Assembly: GCF_016545825.1 (NCBI RefSeq)
Contig: NC_052620.1
Coordinates: 2,294,001-2,358,000 of the forward strand
Origin: Eucalyptus grandis
Lineage: Eukaryota; Streptophyta; Magnoliopsida; Myrtales; Myrtaceae
Length of the DNA: 64,000 bases
Direction of reading: 5' to 3'
The translations under genes and the position numbers were made by a program. The notes under the pieces are model-generated. The model saw nothing but the letters and a program-made list of their open reading frames with translations. It ran no database searches and had not been told where the DNA came from. Positions 43,356-54,149 of the stretch are shown here, one piece after another; the stretch's first letter is position 1, and the number at the start of each line of letters is the position of its first letter.

Positions 43356-46300
43356 TGTGACATCCTGAAATTCGACCCCATTTCGATAAAATGAAATGTG
43401 CATTTCGTTGACGCGCCTATGGTACTTTTTCTCTGAGCTGATCACTCACGAGTTAACTAACCTATTGGGTGAAGCTGTTAAGGGATATAACCGCGTAAAA
43501 TCCCTAAAAGCTACCTAATTGGTTGGATTGGACTAAAATCGCGTCCGGTCGATTTTAATCATGAAATTTAATTCGGTTTTGGGAATCGAATATTCGGACG
43601 TGTCACAATTCATTTTTAGGACCGTCTCATCGTCTATCAATTTATTGCCGAGTCCGAAATTTCAAGAAAGAAATTATCGGAGGAAAAATCGAAGACCAAA
43701 AGAAAATAGAAAGGGAAAGAAAGAGAAAAAAATTGAGAATAGTATATTCTTTTCTTTTCTTTTTCTTTCTCTCTCTTTTCTTTCTTTTTCTCTCTCTCTC
43801 TCTCTCCCCCCCCTTTCCCTTCCCCTTCGTGCGACTCCCCCACCGCCCACCTTTTCTCTCTTCCCTTTGACTAGTCCAAGCTTATCTTCTCTCTCTCTCT
43901 CTCTCTCTCTTCTTTCTTCCCCTCACGATAGAACCAGCTTTTCTTCTCCTTCTTTTCTTCGCGCGCGAACCGAGCTTGAAGATCGCAGCTCGCCGAGAAC
44001 CGCCGCCGCCGACCAGCCGCCGCCGCACCGCCCCACGCCCGTGCGCCCGTGCGCCGCCCGCCGCCGTCCGTCGCGCGCGCTCCTCCCCTCCGCGCGATCC
44101 AGCCAACCCGCCTTGCTGTTCGCCCTTCCGCACCGACCAGCCACCGTCCGGCCACCTCCGGCCACCGCCCAGCCTCGCCGACCTCCCCGCGACCCCCTCG
44201 CCTTCCGCCGGCCTTCCCTCGCCGTTTTGGCCGGGATCTGCTCCGACCAGCCAAGAAACCCACGAAATGGGTTTCCAGCTGGTTCGGGCCCGTTTTGGGC
44301 CGTTTCCCGGCCCCGAACCCGAGCGGTGCTTTGGGAAGAATCGTTCCTCGCGCCGCCGCCGGGATTGATCCGATTTGCGCGCGATTTGGTGAGTAATCTC
44401 ACTAATCTTGGATTAGTTGGCTAATTATGCTTAAGGTTGGTTTAGATTTAATTAATTATGTTTAGGTTGTTAGATTAGAATAAATTAGCAATTATTAGTC
44501 AATTGTGATGCGATTTAAATAAATTGATTGTGTAATTAGCAAGTAGACGTGGTCTACTAATTATTGGAAGTGCCTCGGGAATTTTCCCGACCCTTAGTGG
44601 GCTCCAATTAGGCTTTTCGGGCCTAAGTGGATTTTTTAGTATTTAAATATTAATTTTCGGAATTAAATTAAATAATTATTTATTTTCCGAAAATTCAACT
44701 GAGATGGCCCGGGACCGGAATATTGTGCTGATGACCGTGGTGAAGTCCGTTTATTTAATCGGGCTTTATTTTGAGCTAAATTGAATTTTTAATATTAATT
44801 ATTTAATTTTCGAAATTAATAAATAAATTAATTATTTTTCGGAAATTAAGATTTTGATGGCCGATGACCGAAATCTCGTGCTGATCGTCGTGGCGCAGTC
44901 CGTTTATTTATTTGAGCTCTACGTTGTATGGAATTGAATAAATTGTGATATTTTAGGGATTTACCCTAAATTGATTGGAATCGATTGAGATTGAATTATC
45001 GATTGGTGAATGGCCAAGTATGTTTATTCAGCATTTATAATGCTTTGTTGAGTTAATTTAATTATTTGATTGAGTATTGATTGGTGAATGGCCAAGTATG
45101 TTTATTCAGCATTTATAATGCTTTGTTGACTTGATTTAATTATTTGATTGAGAAATCGTTGGGCATTGGTTGTCGATATTGAAAGTGAATTGTAACCACT
45201 GCAAAGAGGACACGTGGCTCGGTGAATTGGAATGTCACCTGGAAAATGCACGTGAGTTCAGTGGTTGAATATGTCACCTTGGCGAAAAGGTCGCCTGAGA
45301 GAATGCACGTGGCTCGGAGACTCGGTATGTCGTCCTGGAGAATGCACGTGGCTCGGTGACAGGATTTGGCATCTAAAAGGACACGTGGTCTCGGCGAATT
45401 GATGCATCGCTTTGGTGAGATGCACCTTAGAGAATGCACGTGGGTCCAGCATTCCGGAATGGCATCTAAAAGGGCACGTGGTCTCGGCGACTTGATGCAT
45501 CGCTTTGGTGAAATGCACCTGAGAGAATGCACGTGGGCCCGGGCATCTAAAAGGGCACGTGGTCTCGGCGACTTGATGCATCGCTTTGGTGAAATGCACC
45601 TGAGAATGCACGTGGGCCTGGGCATCTAAAAGGGCACGTGGGCTCGGTGACTTGATGCATCACTTTGGCGAAAGGTCGCCTTAGAGAGAATGCACGTGGG
45701 CCCAAGGTTCGAGGCACGTGGACTCGGAGACTTGGAATGTCGTCCTAGAGAATGCACGTGGCCTCGCTTTTAGATACTCCTCCGTGGAGAGTGATTTGTT
45801 TGACATGTAATCGACTAGGTCGATGCTTTGATTTGATGTGAATTGATTGACTGAATGGGAATGACCGTGAGTGGTCTTGTTGGAATATAATCGACTAGGT
45901 CGATTTGATCGATGCTTCGATCGGTGATATGATTGCTTGGGTGCCTATTATGAATTGTACTGACTTGCAGGTGGGATCAGAGACCAAGGTAAGTCCTCTG
46001 CCCTGTGCGTGTTTAGGCAGCCTTTAGTATAATAGTTTACTAATCGGGCTTAGTGGGGTAGAACTCGCGAGACGTAGTCTCATCCCAGTTTGGGGAAAAC
46101 CATTTCAGGACCCCGCTGAAGAGCTGAGAAGGAGGAATCCGAGAAGGAGAACTCGGAGGTGAAACTTAAGGAGAAAGATTTTTGGAGAAGAAGATAATCC
46201 CGAGAAGGGCCTTGAGTACGGCCCGAATGGCTAAGAGTTTATCTTCTTTTGAGATCTCCTTTTGATGTGATTAAAGTTTAGAGTAAAAAGTTGTAGAGTT

Positions 46301-46514
46301 TGGTTTGTATTTTGTATAAAAGTTTGGTTATAAATTTCAATATGAAAAATATGGCCCTGCTTTTCTATCCCATCGTTTTATTGTCTGGGGATTTTAATTG
46401 CTTCCGCATGTGCTTAATAAATGAAAGGGTCGGCGATACTAGTCCTGGGATATCGCATTATAAAATCGACCAAAGAAAAGGATGTGGCACGTGCCCGAGG
46501 ATCGGGGCGTGACA
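43356..46514 (+). repeat. Ty3 array LTR4
   Basis: 3159 bp, donor GT at 44389-44390. Left part groups with LTR3. The minisatellite groups with LTR1 (for example GTCGCCTGAGAG and TTTGACATGTAATCG). Ends CGTGACA at 46514, directly followed by AATTT. Confidence 0.95.
45211..45760 (+). promoter_or_regulatory. G-box minisatellite, LTR4
   Basis: Fourteen CACGTG motifs in 550 bp. A further palindromic site, GGCACGTGCC, lies near the end of this LTR; related CACGTG sites occur at the ends of all four. Confidence 0.85.
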
Positions 46515-46880
46515 AATTTCCCAGCCAACTTCCCGATAATCAGGCCGTGCCCAGAAAGAGGACAGCCTGGGCCCAATGGCTGCCCCCCCTAATGGACAGA
46601 GGCCCGACCGTGCCTGTGCCACCAGGCCCACTAATGGCTGGCCCGGACTCGTTCAAATGTTGCATATGTGACTAACTAAGGTGATTGCGACGTTCCTGAT
46701 CTTCTTAGCCCTAGCTCATTCCATTAGATAAGAGGAGTGGAGAAGTCTCTCGGCTATCAAGGAAACAAAATGTGTAGCTTCTAAGGAAAATTGAAATTCT
46801 GTGTAGAGATTTCTCTCTAAGATACTTGAATATAAGATTTAGATTGGCTTGTGGAGATTTAATTTATATCAAGGAATCAT
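46515..46880 (-). pseudogene. Remnant of a family start and leader (copy G)
   Basis: The reverse complement of 46730-46870 matches the family leader (AATCTCCACAAGCCAATCTA, AGAGAAATCTCTAC). The ATG is at 46724-46722, but the third codon is a stop (ATGGAATGA), and the following DNA (46680-46710) resembles 18810-18850. 46515-46660 has no recognised match. Confidence 0.4.
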
Positions 46881-47097
46881 AAAAAATAAAAAATAAAAAA
46901 AAATAAAATTCTAGTATCTAAACTATTTACATAATTGTTGAGAGTTTGCAATCTTTTTCAATTTTGAAGAGCCTATTCAACTATTGCCCCTATTTTCGAG
47001 GATTCTAATTGGTAGGCAAGAATCATCTTGGATGTTATTGCAGCGACTTCATTTTGACTAGAAAAGGATCACGAACAATACCTTTTTTTTTTTTTAA

Positions 47098-47393
47098 CTT
47101 TTTTTTATGGTAAAAGGTAAAAAGTATATAGACTTTTGCACAAAAAGCTATACAGTTGTACAATAAGGGGGCCCTGGCACCAGCTTACACTCAGAAAAAC
47201 AGGAAGCACAAATGAGTGGAAGGGGGCCACGGGGGAGAAAAAGGGAGGGAAGAGTTGCGAGAGAGATACAATGCAAATAAAAATAGCAGCAAAAGAAGGC
47301 CAAAATAGCAGCCGACAAAGGAGACGAGGGGGAAGGGCACACAACACTGTGGCTCGTACAAGGAAAATACACAGAGGAAAAGAGCAAGAGGGA
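47098..47393 (-). mobile_element. Second short non-LTR retroelement of the 2528 type
   Basis: About 296 bp starting with a T run and ATGGTAAAAGGTAAAAAGTATAT, sharing CTTACACTC and AGTGGAAGGG with 2528-2826. Likely target repeats are ACC plus a T run plus AA at about 47080-47097 and 47394-47423; T-run length makes the exact boundary uncertain. The frames on both strands here reflect its low-complexity composition. Confidence 0.5.
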
Positions 47394-48065
47394 ACCTTTT
47401 TTTTTTTTTTTTTTTTTTTTTAATTTCGAATTTGCAATGGTCCATTATTTTTTGTAGTGCAAGTTTAGTGGTTAGAATTACATTATTACTAATAAAGAGA
47501 ACCTTTAGTTATAATACAAACCTGTGTAGCTATAATACTGGAAGAAATATTTGCTCCTCTCTATTTTCTGATTAAAAAAGAAGGAAAAAAAGAAGAAGAT
47601 CTTGCGCAGGGGTTGTAAAACTAGTAATAGTTATAGTAGTAACAGAAACGACGGCAACAAGAACAAAGTATAATGACGATGATGGCGACAACGACAGCGA
47701 CGACATGTATTTGTCTATGCGTTTGTAAAAACATGTGACCATCCAAATTTCAAAATAAAAGATAACAGCAATAATAAGAGAACACCAAAAACTAACACCA
47801 CCTCCATACGTGCCCATTGCCTAATCTTATTGTCTCAAGAAAATCCACCCGTACTCGTTTTGTTCTTGCCAAGACATGACTCATGAACTAAAAGAGATAA
47901 TTCCATGAAAGTTAATTTCACGATAGAAAAAAAGAAAAAAAGACTTATACATAGAGAGAACCAACCAAAAAAGTGCTTAACAAAACCCGAAACTAAGAAA
48001 GCCCACGAAGAAACCATAAAAACAAGCCAAATTATCAACCTAATTATTTCTAAACAATTTGCAAA
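47394..48065 (-). other. 3' flank of the 48066-48425 gene
   Basis: In reverse complement, TTACTACTATAACTATTACT and CTAGTTTTACAACCCCTGCG (near 47610-47645) match the 3' flanks of copies B (17590-17630) and D (57205-57245). CGTACTCGTTTTGTTCTTGC (near 47851) matches copy C's flank. No coding frame is supported. Confidence 0.45.
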
Positions 48066-48425
48066 TCAATGTGGATGGGAGACAAACTTTCCTCCCTTCT
48101 CCTCAACTTTATGCTCCTTTCCTTTTGATGGTGCTGCTTCATCGGTCGATTTTGGCTTCATGGATAGGCCAAAATATTCCTCCGGTGTTGTTGTGAAGAA
48201 GGAAAAATTATGGCAATCATCTCGATTGAGAACCTCTTTGGCTATCTGGAGAGCCGTTTTTCCATTGAAAAGCTCATAAGTATTCTCCCTGTTGTCGTCG
48301 TCTCTCGGTCCATTCCTAGGTGCGGCCGTCAACTGTGTGGAATGATTTTGCTGTTGTCGACCTGCGATGGAGGAGCTGGGTTTCGTTGAGAAGTTGTCTC
48401 TAGAATGTGAGTTGTTCAGAGACAT
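48066..48425 (-). CDS. Unrecognised 119-residue protein
   Basis: From ATG 48425 (MSLNNSHSRDNFSTKPSSSI) the frame runs 119 codons to a TGA at 48066. An upstream in-frame ATG at 48440 is possible, but the truncated paralogue at 49998 aligns with 48425. The protein has a Ser/Gln/Asn-rich, probably disordered head (residues 1-50), a middle with YELFNGKTALQIAKEVLNRD that looks helical and slightly recalls an ankyrin helix, then FSFFTTTPEEYFGLSMKPKS, and a Lys/Glu-rich tail. There is no signal peptide or membrane segment. A TATA box lies about 60 bp upstream. Its flanks tie it to the repeat family. Function is unknown. Confidence 0.5.
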   Translation of the reverse strand: MSLNNSHSRDNFSTKPSSSIAGRQQQNHSTQLTAAPRNGPRDDDNRENTYELFNGKTALQIAKEVLNRDDCHNFSFFTTTPEEYFGLSMKPKSTDEAAPSKGKEHKVEEKGGKFVSHPH

Positions 48426-48500
48426 GATTAATTGAAACAATGTAGCTACGGAGTTTATGAAAAATTCTCTTTCTTTGGTCAGAGGATTATATACTCAGAC
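48426..48500 (-). promoter_or_regulatory. TATA box of the 119-residue gene
   Basis: TATATAAT on the minus strand at 48493-48486, 61 bases before ATG 48425. The truncated paralogue has GTGTAGAAT in this place, so its TATA is lost. Confidence 0.5.
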
Positions 48501-49884
48501 TACATGATTCCTAAATCTAATAGGCAAAGGTTTTCTAATCTGGTTATGACTACTAGTACAAGTTGCTCTTAATTGAATTACGGATTTCTTTGGCCATGCT
48601 TATCCCATATTTTAATATATCAAAATTGGACTCTATCTCACTTAATATATTGATTGTTATTGTTTGCAAGAAGAGATATAGATAAGTTCCAAAGGGGTGG
48701 AGGCCTAGTTCAAGCCTAATTTTGCTATTAGAAGTCTCATATAAAGGAATTTTAATAGATTAATTTTCAATCCCAAGGCTAAAGTTTATTTCTTTTTATC
48801 CCTTCTTTGGCTATCCTTTAAACCAACGATAGGTAGGTATATATATATAATTAAAGAAAATTGTGTCACGTGACTCAATTTCATGTGAAGTATCATGAAG
48901 CTCCTTTTGTTGTTCACTCTCCATTGTGTTCTAGAACAAACTTCTATTGATAAATTAGAATTTTGCCAATTAATTTATGGATTTAGATTTTAAGAGATAA
49001 TATCTATATGGAGAAAATACCTTACCAAAACAAAACTATATGGAGAAAATATGGATGACTATACAAAGTTGTTAAAAGTTTATTGATTACGTTGTAGAAA
49101 TCATGGAGTTAAGCCGGAGCTGGAGCATGAAAAAATAGGGATATATTTTGTGGGGAAAGATAGGATCACACTTTGCTTTATAAATATGTTTTTTATTTGA
49201 CACTTGCTTTAATATATGAGTTGAAAAACTAAACCAACTCGTAAATACTTGATGTTAAATTAAATAACTTGACGTTATTTAAACAAACGGCACCTGTGTA
49301 GGATGAAAATAATATTCACACTTTTAATATCTTAAAGTTGCGTTTGCTTCATTAAGAACTTCACTATAAAACAAAATAGTTTGTTTTCATTCATTTAGTT
49401 ATTTAAGAAAAGTAAATTCCTTCTCGTTAGAAGAGAAAGCCGTCTCCTCCAATCTAAGTTGTTTTTTTTTTTTTTTTTTTCCCGAGGGTTCATGGGAAAA
49501 TGTTTTCGATAGATTTAGTAGTTATTCATTATTCAAATATTGGAAATCATAAAACAATTTCCTGGAAATAGTTATCAGCAAAACAAGCGGAAAGTAATAC
49601 TCAAAACCCCGTACACTAAATGCGTCTACATTATGATATTGACATGCTCGGTTAATATAGATTTAGGGTGATTATGGTTACTGTAAACTTGTATTATGGG
49701 GAATTTTTGTAATAATTAAGGGTAGTCAGTAAATAAGGAAGGCTGTATTTTCACGTTTTGATCAAGGAGAGGTCAACGATTGTAACCAAAGGGGCTAATT
49801 TATAAATAGGGTCCTCTCTCCCATATTCTGTTCAAGACAAGAAGAATACTAAGCAAGTGAAAAATAAATCGAGATAATGGCTGA
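48501..49884. other. No gene seen; AT-rich
   Basis: Mostly AT-rich with a T run at about 49462-49481. The start (48501-48570) is the upstream flank shared with the truncated paralogue (50055-50130). Nothing else is recognised. Confidence 0.4.
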
Positions 49885-50130
49885 GCTTAGGTGACCCTAG
49901 TAATAGGCGAACAAATCAAAGGAAGCCTTGTCATGCCATCATGGAGGAGTCGTATTTCATTGGGAGATGCCTCCAGAATGCACAAAATTCCAAGACATGA
50001 TTAACTAAAAAGAATTAGCTATGGAGTTTATGAGAATTCCCATTGGTTTGGTCCGGAGGATTCTACACCCAAAACTATCTGATTCACAAACCCTAGGCAA
50101 ACGTTTACTAATCCAATTATGACTCCGAGT
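49885..50130 (-). pseudogene. Truncated paralogue of the 119-residue gene
   Basis: The ATG at 49998-49996 is followed by MSWNFVHSGGISQ and a stop. The DNA from 49930 to 50130 aligns with the head and upstream flank of 48066-48425 (GACATGATTAA, GGAGTTTATGA, TTTGGTC, GGAGGATT, TTATGACT in order). The rest of the coding part is missing and the TATA is mutated. Confidence 0.55.
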
Positions 50131-50542
50131 ACATGTGGGTTTTTAAGCGTTTGGTATCTAGATTGGTTTAAAAGCCTTAATTGGCTTATCAAATATATAG
50201 ATTATGCTAAATGAATTGCTAACTAAATAGTAATATAATGTTTAACATTAACTAAAATAAGGTACATACCCTGGCTAGATATTGGAAACATAGCATCTAA
50301 TGTTGGCCCAGGGAAAGGCATGATTATTTTCCTTTTCAGATAAAACTTTTAAGGATTTTTCTAACAAATATTTGGTTCTAATATAATTTTTTTTATAAGC
50401 AAAACGACCACGTGTAATAGTTACTGAATATAGAAACGTTTTAGATTATGTAAATCTATTATGATTGTTAATATGCACATAGTCAATTTAATTATGGTAT
50501 ACATACTAATTCTTATTATACAATTGTCATACCAGCTGAATG

Positions 50543-50790
50543 TGTCACGCTCCAATCCTCGGACACGCACACATCCTTCTATTTGGTCGATTTTATAATG
50601 CGATATCCCAGGACTATATATCACCGACCCTTTAATTTTTAATAGCACATGCGGAAGCAGTTATAAATCCCCAGACAATAAAACAATGGGATAGAAAAAG
50701 CAACGCCATATTTTTCATATTGAAATTCACAGCCATACTTTTATACAGAGCATAACTCAAAGCACTTCACAAAACTATTCACAACTTCCT
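50543..50790 (-). mobile_element. Truncated Ty3 LTR end, reverse orientation
   Basis: The reverse complement matches the last roughly 230 bp of the array LTRs: TGTCACGC at 50543 (LTR end), GGTCGATTTTATAATGCGAT, CACATGCGGAAGCAGTTA, GATAGAAAAAGCA and CATATTTTTCATATTGAAAT. The rest of the LTR is absent and the inner edge is unclear. An older relative of the array. Confidence 0.75.
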
Positions 50791-50929
50791 AGTTGATGAT
50801 ATTTAAACTAAGGTTTCAAAGATTATCTTATTGAACTTCTTTGGGAAGAAAAGAGATTTGTATTGATTGAAAACCTGTGAAATTATGAAATAAAAGTTGT
50901 GGATAAGTTTTCAAAGATAGGAATGTAGC

Positions 50930-51660
50930 TGTTTGGAAGACACAAGGAGGAGAGTGGTTTGGAAAACGAGAAAAAAGGATAAAGAAAAAAAACGTTAAAC
51001 AAAAAAAGCGGAGCAAAGGGAGATTCATCCGAGGCCCTGATCAAATTAATTGGGCAGATAAGTCCATATTTTCAAGGTAATTTAAGATGTAAATAGGTAT
51101 CCATAAATTTAGAGAATCTTAATCTATAAGGAAACATTTGTTGAGGCAATGAGAAAATTCTATAAATTTAGAGAATCTTAAAGACCGAGAGATTTGTACA
51201 TTGAAGCCCCATTCGCTCAGCCCCAGGCGGAGCGGCTTCTTTTTCCCTTTCTTCTTTTCACTCTGCTCTGATGTAAAGGCCTCTAGGGTTCATATATCTG
51301 TTGGAGCAGGGTGGAAAGAAGAAAGAAAAAGAGAAGAAGAAAAGGGATGAACAAAAGAGGTCATATGTGGAAGCCCAAGTGAGTTTCTTTTCTGCGGCTT
51401 GTTTTGGTCTAACTTTTGATTCAGAATTTTGCTCTACCCGTGAAAATTGTCAACTTCTCCGTTGAGGAATCTCTTACGGACAACGAGATCAACCAGATCA
51501 AAGAAAAACAGGAGGAGAAAATTAGATGTAATTGATATGCTTTCTTCCTTCAATAAACACTCAGTTGACTCTCCAAAAACCAATCTTAGTTTTTATCCAA
51601 GGGTCTCAGAGATAAATCTCTACTTATTTCAATCACCATTGCTAATCAACGTCTTGTGAT
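50930..51660 (+). repeat. Dispersed local unit, copy 1
   Basis: A unit seen four times (here, 52985-53470, 54150-54790 and 60365-60990). It has CAAGGAGGAGAG, GGATAAAGAAAGA, AATTAATTGTGCGGATAAG or variant, then GGTTCCAATATCTGTTGGAGC or variant, a purine-rich stretch, and a splice donor AAGTGAGTTTC (GT at 51379-51380). Part of it also occurs downstream of copies A and E (GTTTGTTTTGG to ATTAGATGTAA). No long frame is shared, so it may be a non-coding exon or leader. Confidence 0.55.
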
Positions 51661-51679
51661 TTAGCAGCTAGCTTGTTCC

Positions 51680-52330
51680 TGAGATATAGTGGAACGAGCA
51701 GCCATTTCACAAGATAGGATTGCTAATGACAACAAGTCTAGAGGAAGATCAAGATTCACAAGATATGATTGTTAATGACGAGGAGTATAAAGATCAAGAA
51801 TGCTGCAATCACCTCATGAGAGTGGAGATTATAAGATGCTTGAAAAGTAATTGATGGAATAATCTACTATTAATAGAAACTAGAGTGATTTGAATAAGAC
51901 CGAAGTGGGATTATTTTTTTTCTTTCGGAAACTTCTATGTATAAAGAAAACTAAGCAATGATGCTTTTGATATATTGAAAACTTTGTCATCTACATTTTC
52001 TTTGAATCGTATTGAAAAAAGCAAATTTGGGTTTATTTCTCGAAAGAAAGTACATGACGCAAACGAACAATCTTAAATGTAGTTCTTTGAGTTCTATAAA
52101 ATAGAAGGCAAAAAAGAAAACCTTTCAAGGACCTAAATACTTGCGCGCTTAGAGATAATGAAGAAAAGACAAAATTTCTCAAGCTGTATTTTACGCATGT
52201 ACAGATAATGAAGAAAAGAGAAAAAATTCTCAAGCAATAGAAACGGCATTCTTATGCCATTTAAAAAGACAACAAAGGAACGGATCTCATGAGATTTTTT
52301 CTTTACGGGAGCTGCAACGGTGAATGTGAC
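51680..52330 (+). pseudogene. Family-start remnant and downstream unit (copy I)
   Basis: Around 51720-51830, GATCAAGATTCACAAGATATG and GATTGTTAATGACGAGGAG resemble the first codons of copies A and E, and GATCAAGAATGCTGCAATCA recalls 18800 and 55215. From 51830 to 52330 it matches 57830-58300 and 61000-61400 (AAGAAAACTAAGCAATGA, TATTGAAAAAAGCA, AAGAAAACCTTTCAAGGAC). No long frame remains. Confidence 0.35.
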
Positions 52331-52494
52331 ATAAATCTAAATGCGTGGAATATACACAAAGTCATGGAATCCAAATGACTGCATCCCCTTTTGATAGGGG
52401 ATGTGATTGAGTCAATGAAACAATATCTAATCTCTAATCCATATTGAATGGATCAATTAACAGAATCATTAACATTAAACTAAATTTACAAACA

Positions 52495-52516
52495 TATATA
52501 TATATATGTATGTATG

Positions 52517-52551
<35 letters not shown>

Positions 52552-52567
52552 GTATGTATATATATAA
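52495..52567. repeat. Compound AT/ATGT microsatellite
   Basis: Alternating runs of TA and of the tetranucleotide TATG, about 70 bp. Confidence 0.95.
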
Positions 52568-52984
52568 TTTATCTATATCTATATAATTTATCTATGATAC
52601 ATTCAGTTGTTAGAATATAGTATAATAAGTACTACTGTGTGTCATAGAATTAGATTTGCTATGCATATATTGACACAATCATGATAGAATTTGAAATTTG
52701 AAATTTTTCTCTGCCTTATAATTGTTAGACATGTTGTTAGACTAACTATATATCTCTATTAACTAAGGGTCCATTTGTTTCATGATAAATAATTATTTAA
52801 AAAATATTTTCTAATAAATGGTTGTATCGCTTACGAAAATGACGAATGAAAAATATTTTTTTTTATCATCAACGCAATAACGATGGATTTATAAATCGTT
52901 GTCGATAATAAAAATATTTTGTGGTGATTAATTCTCTAAATGATATAACCAATAGATTCAGATGCTTATATTTTATTTGATGTG

Positions 52985-53470
52985 TTTTGCTGGTGCAAGG
53001 AGGAGAGCGGTTTTTGAAAATTGGAAAACGGGATAAAGAAAGAAAAGAAAAGGTTAAAAAAAAGTGGAGCAAAGGAAGAATCATCCTAGGCATCCAAATT
53101 AATTGTGCGGATAAGTCCATATCTTTGAGGGTAATCTTAATATGTATATAGTTATCCTCAACTTTAGAGAATCTTAATTTATAAGAAACATACGATGAGA
53201 TAATGAGAAAATCTATAAATTCGGAGAATCTTGAAGACCGAGAGAATTGTTCAGTGAAGCCTCATTCAATCAGCGCCAGGCTTCTTTTTCCTTCCTTCTT
53301 TTGCCCTGCTCCGATGAGAAGGCCACTAGGGTTCCAATATCTGTTGGAGCAGGGTGAAAAGAAGAAAGAAAAAGAGAAGACAAAAAGGGAGGAAGAAAAG
53401 AGGTCATCAACGGAAGCACAAGGTGAGTTTCTTTTCTGCGTTTTGTTTTGGTCGACTTTTGGTTCATGAT
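52985..53470 (+). repeat. Dispersed local unit, copy 2
   Basis: Same order of blocks as 50930-51400 with donor AG/GTGAGTTTC (GT at 53423-53424). The following 53471-53830 differs from the other copies, though GGAGAACATTAGATGTGAATT near 53780 is shared. The frames at 53203-53469 and 53561-53824 are not conserved between copies. Confidence 0.55.
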
Positions 53471-54149
53471 TTTGCCAGACCACTGAGTTAACTGACCGGC
53501 AGACGTCTCCGGTTTAGTCATTAGCTGTCTTCGCAGGAAAGCATCGTTTCTCATCTTGTCTTGTTTTCCTCTTGGGCCATCAGGAACTTAATCTCAGTCA
53601 AAGTAAAACGTGGGTACTTGCTTGACTGCTTCCTGGACTCATCTCTGTGTTTTTGTCTCGAACTGCTCATCTCTCCTTCCTATAAGTTGCTCCGATTATG
53701 GCAGGGGACTTCATACTTTGTTTTGGCTGTTTTCGTCAAAGCTATGCCGGATGATCATTCTATTGCAAATGAAAAAAGGAGAACATTAGATGTGAATTGT
53801 AATTGTGGTTCGCCGAGGGGCTAGTCCCAGATCTCCCATGATCTTTTGGAAAGTCATACGTATGCTTAGAATATTGTCTGCCTTGTGTTCCTCCTCACAA
53901 TTCTCAGCAGATGATGAAGACGAAAGTTCGTTTAATTATGCTTCACACTGCATGATTTGCGGGCTGTGATTTCTTTGGTCAACAAGAAGTTAATTAGCTA
54001 GAGGAAGTGAGAGTCCCTTCCTTCTGTATGAATAAAAAAGCATCAGAACTGTTGAAATTGGAATCTCAGGGCACAGATATACGACCTGAGGATCGGCAAC
54101 TTTCGTATAGTTCTCATCATTCTAATTTGGCAGAAATAGTTCTGCTAAA

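Larger units (their letters stand above)
20874..46514 (+). mobile_element. Tandem Ty3 chromovirus array: 4 LTRs, 3 internal regions
   Basis: Order: LTR1 20874-24046, internal 24047-28387, LTR2 28388-31529, internal 31530-35855, LTR3 35856-39016, internal 39017-43355, LTR4 43356-46514. Every LTR begins TGTGACATCCTG and ends CGTGACA. The outer flanks are AATTT on both sides (20869-20873 and 46515-46519), one 5-bp target duplication for the whole 25.6 kb. Domain order and the C-terminal chromodomain-like tail place it in the Ty3 chromoviruses; LTR length suggests the Tekay/Del group. All internal regions are dead. Confidence 0.93.

Noticed and set aside
43561..44424. Long plus-strand open frame in LTR4 (287 codons), with counterparts at 36062-36937, 28891-29439 and 21373-21690
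   Set aside because: It spans the CT-rich and GC-rich LTR blocks. The frame shifts between the four LTRs through indels and the peptide is low complexity, so it is not a conserved protein.
47105..47445. Hydrophobic minus-strand frames
   Set aside because: They lie in the short retroelement and its T runs. Poly-T and poly-A tracts give Phe/Lys runs, not genes.
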